Of a stretch of DNA of 9,279 nucleotides, positions 7,435 through 9,279 are shown in pieces; position 1 is the first letter of the stretch, and each line of letters starts with the position of its first letter. Position numbers and translations under genes: made by a program. A model generated the notes under the pieces. The model saw nothing but the letters and a program-made list of their open reading frames with translations, ran no database searches and was not told the origin of the DNA. Source of the stretch: an uncultured Pseudomonadota bacterium (GTDB lineage Bacteria > Myxococcota_A > Polyangia > HGW-17); the NCBI GenBank assembly GCA_938004375.1, contig CALKWH010000327.1:1-9279 (forward strand), read 5' to 3'.

Positions 7435-9252
7435 ATGAAGACCAGACAACTCATTCTGATTGCTCTTCTGACTGTGGTTTTCGGCGCGTGCACCGGAGGC
7501 AAGAAGGACACCACGCCCGCCACCGGCCCCGAGCCCGAGGCCGGTAAGCCGGCGCCCGGAACCCTGGACACCAACACCGGCGAGATTGTCCCCGGACCCG
7601 CCACCGGCCCCGCCACGGGGCCCGCCACCGGGCCCGCCACCACCACCGAGGACAAGACCGTGTCCAAGGCGGTGAACACCAAGTTCCAGGAGGCCCTCAA
7701 GGCCTTCTTCGCGGCCTCGGACAATGGCTGGCCCAAGGACGAATGCGAAAAGGTCGCCAAGGCCTTCCTGGATTTGAACAAGGAGGCCGGCGGTGAGAAG
7801 ATCGCCTCCTTCCCCTACAACGCCGGTGTGGTCTACCAGCGCTGCGGCCAGAAGGACAAGGCCCGTGACGCCTACCGCAAGGCACTTTCGGTGGACCCGA
7901 ACTTTCCGTCGGCCAAGTCGGGCCTGATCCTGCTCGATCTGGTCAACCCCGAGGACTTCATCAAGCACGAGGCTGAGTTGATGAAGGACTCCTACGCCAT
8001 GCAGGACCCGGACATCCAGTACAACCTGGCGCTGGCCTACTACTTGCGCTACGCCCGTGAGGGTCAGGACAAGAACCGCAAGCCCCTGGTCGACACCCTG
8101 CGCAAGGCCCTGGCCTCGTCGGGCAAGATCCCCAACGACACCCTCGAGGGCACGCGCATCCGCCTGAAAATCTATGGACTGTCGATCCTGTTTTACCTCG
8201 AGGCTGAAAAACGCAAGGACGCCAACTCGGCGCTCGCCCGCATCTTCATCAACCAGGCCAAGGATTACTTCCGTCCTTGCGTGGGCGAGAAGGGCATCAA
8301 GGACGTCAATGCCCGTGAGGCGCTGGCCATGTATTACAACGCCTACGGCCTGTACGTGCTGGGTCAGGGCACGCTGGGTCCCGCGTTCGACGAATTCAAG
8401 AAGGCCCAGGAGTGCGAACCCGACAACCTGGCCGCCAACCTCAACATCGGCATGCTCGGCGTGAGCGTGCGCGAGCCAGAACTGGCGATCAAGGCCCTCG
8501 AGCTCGTGGTCTCCAAGTACGGGAAGATTCCGCAGTCCTCCGAGGCCGAACTGGCCCTTGCCGTCTCGTACAAGGTGTACGCCATGACCCTTCAGGACAT
8601 GGCCGACCACCAGTTCGAGAACAAGGAACGCATCCAGATGGAGATCGAGAAGCTCAAGGAGGTCATCAAGACCGGACAGCAGCAACTGGACCTCTATGAG
8701 CAGATCCTCAAGGGCGACAACATCCGCGGGCTCATCCCGAAGCTCGCCGAGATCTCCGGTGGTGACCCGAAGGCCATGCAGGCCGCCCTGGACAAGGGTG
8801 AGGTCACCGTGAAGATGATCAAGGACGATGTCGAGAAGACCAAGCCCCGCCTCGAGGTCATCGTGAAGGAGTCCATCCCCAAGCGGCTGAAGGATCGCGA
8901 GGAAGAACTGGCGAAACTGTCCGACGCCGACAAACTGAAGGCCGAGGCCAAGAGCTTCTTCGAGAAGTCACGCGTTCAGTACGAGAAAACGCTCTCCTCC
9001 TCCCCCAACGACTACCGCGTGGCCTTCAACCTGGCCATGCTGTACTACAAGGCCGGCGACCTGCTCGGTGATCTGCAGGGCTACTACGCCAAGGCCCAGG
9101 GCCTCTTCGAGAAGGTCCAGGGGTTCAAGTCCACACCGAAGGAGTACAAGGAGTTCGCCCAGAAGTACGCCTCGGACATCAAGTCCGCCCTCGTCCGCCT
9201 GAAGGAGGTCGAGGATGAGAAGAACAAGCCGGCCCCCGCTCCGGCCCCCGCC
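7435..9252 (+). CDS. TPR lipoprotein, AglT (GltE/NfsE)-like (tentative), 3'-truncated
   Basis: The frame is open from the ATG at 7435 to the adapter junction with no stop: 606 codons, with the end missing. Residues 1-19 form a lipoprotein signal peptide (MKTR, hydrophobic 6-16, then FGAC with the lipid-attachment Cys at 19). Phe at -3 is slightly unusual for a lipobox. Thr rather than Asp follows the Cys, so outer-membrane sorting is expected under the E. coli Lol rule. A flexible Pro/Ala/Thr/Gly linker (24-72) precedes TPR-type units at 124-160 (YNAGVVYQRCG... then DAYRKALSVDPNFPSA), about 316-364 and 507-562, with charged helices at 395-425 and 480-515. The last genomic residues, KNKPAPAPAPA, look like a C-terminal tail, so little may be missing. 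LspA, encoded upstream, would mature it. As a TPR lipoprotein right after an AgmU-sized protein it fits AglT (GltE/NfsE) of the Glt/Nfs systems; this is inference from order and architecture. Confidence 0.93.
7597..7644 (+). repeat. Four tandem 12-bp repeats coding a PATG linker
   Basis: The unit CCCGCCACCGGC occurs four times head to tail with few changes: 7597-7608 exact, 7609-7620 and 7621-7632 with one to three changes, and 7633-7644 diverging at its end. A fifth, separate copy lies at 7516-7527. In frame it codes Pro-Ala-Thr-Gly repeats in the linker just after the lipidated Cys. Being a multiple of 3, a gain or loss of a unit would change linker length without breaking the gene. Confidence 0.9.
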
Positions 9253-9279
9253 AGATCGGAAGAGCACACGTCTGAACTC
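9253..9279 (+). other. Illumina TruSeq read-2 adapter (not genomic)
   Basis: These 27 bases, starting AGATCGGAAGAGC, match the start of the TruSeq index adapter exactly and stop mid-adapter at the window end. They mark the artificial end of the insert. Read in the frame of the lipoprotein gene they code the artefact peptide RSEEHTSEL, which is not part of the protein. Confidence 0.99.

Overview
The window is an adapter-flanked piece of a GC-rich bacterial genome (codons mostly end in G or C). Bases 1-53 and 9253-9279 are Illumina library adapter, so only about 54-9252 (9,199 bp) is genomic. Both genes touching the ends are cut there. The signal peptides, the lipoprotein and signal peptidase II point to a bacterium, and the outer-membrane-type lipoprotein suggests a diderm. 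The run of large TPR envelope proteins recalls Myxococcota (former Deltaproteobacteria). That assignment is inference; no rRNA or marker gene is present to prove it.

Layout: all five genes lie on the + strand. (1) 54-584 is lspA, lipoprotein signal peptidase II, missing only its first few codons. (2) 589-1797 follows after 4 bases. It encodes a 402-residue protein I cannot name; its central and C-terminal part looks like a degenerate RelA/SpoT-type nucleotidyltransferase fold. (3) A 131-bp gap holds an AT-rich promoter-like site in otherwise GC-rich DNA. (4) 1929-3719, 3776-7417 and 7435 to the end form a second transcription unit with good ribosome binding sites and gaps of 56 and 17 bp. Its products are a secreted TPR/coiled-coil protein (596 aa), a very large secreted TPR protein (1,213 aa) and a TPR lipoprotein (at least 606 aa, 3' end missing).

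How they may work together: the three TPR proteins carry export signals and would meet in the periplasm, with the third anchored by lipid to the outer membrane. Order, lengths and signals match what I recall of the C-D-E part of the Myxococcus Glt (gliding motility) and Nfs (spore coat) envelope machines: GltC/NfsC, then AgmU (GltD/NfsD, about 1.2 k residues), then the lipoprotein AglT (GltE/NfsE). I propose a Glt/Nfs-like trans-envelope complex, unconfirmed by any search. LspA, encoded just upstream, is the enzyme that would mature the lipoprotein. Nothing in the window shows mobile elements, CRISPR arrays, tRNA or rRNA.
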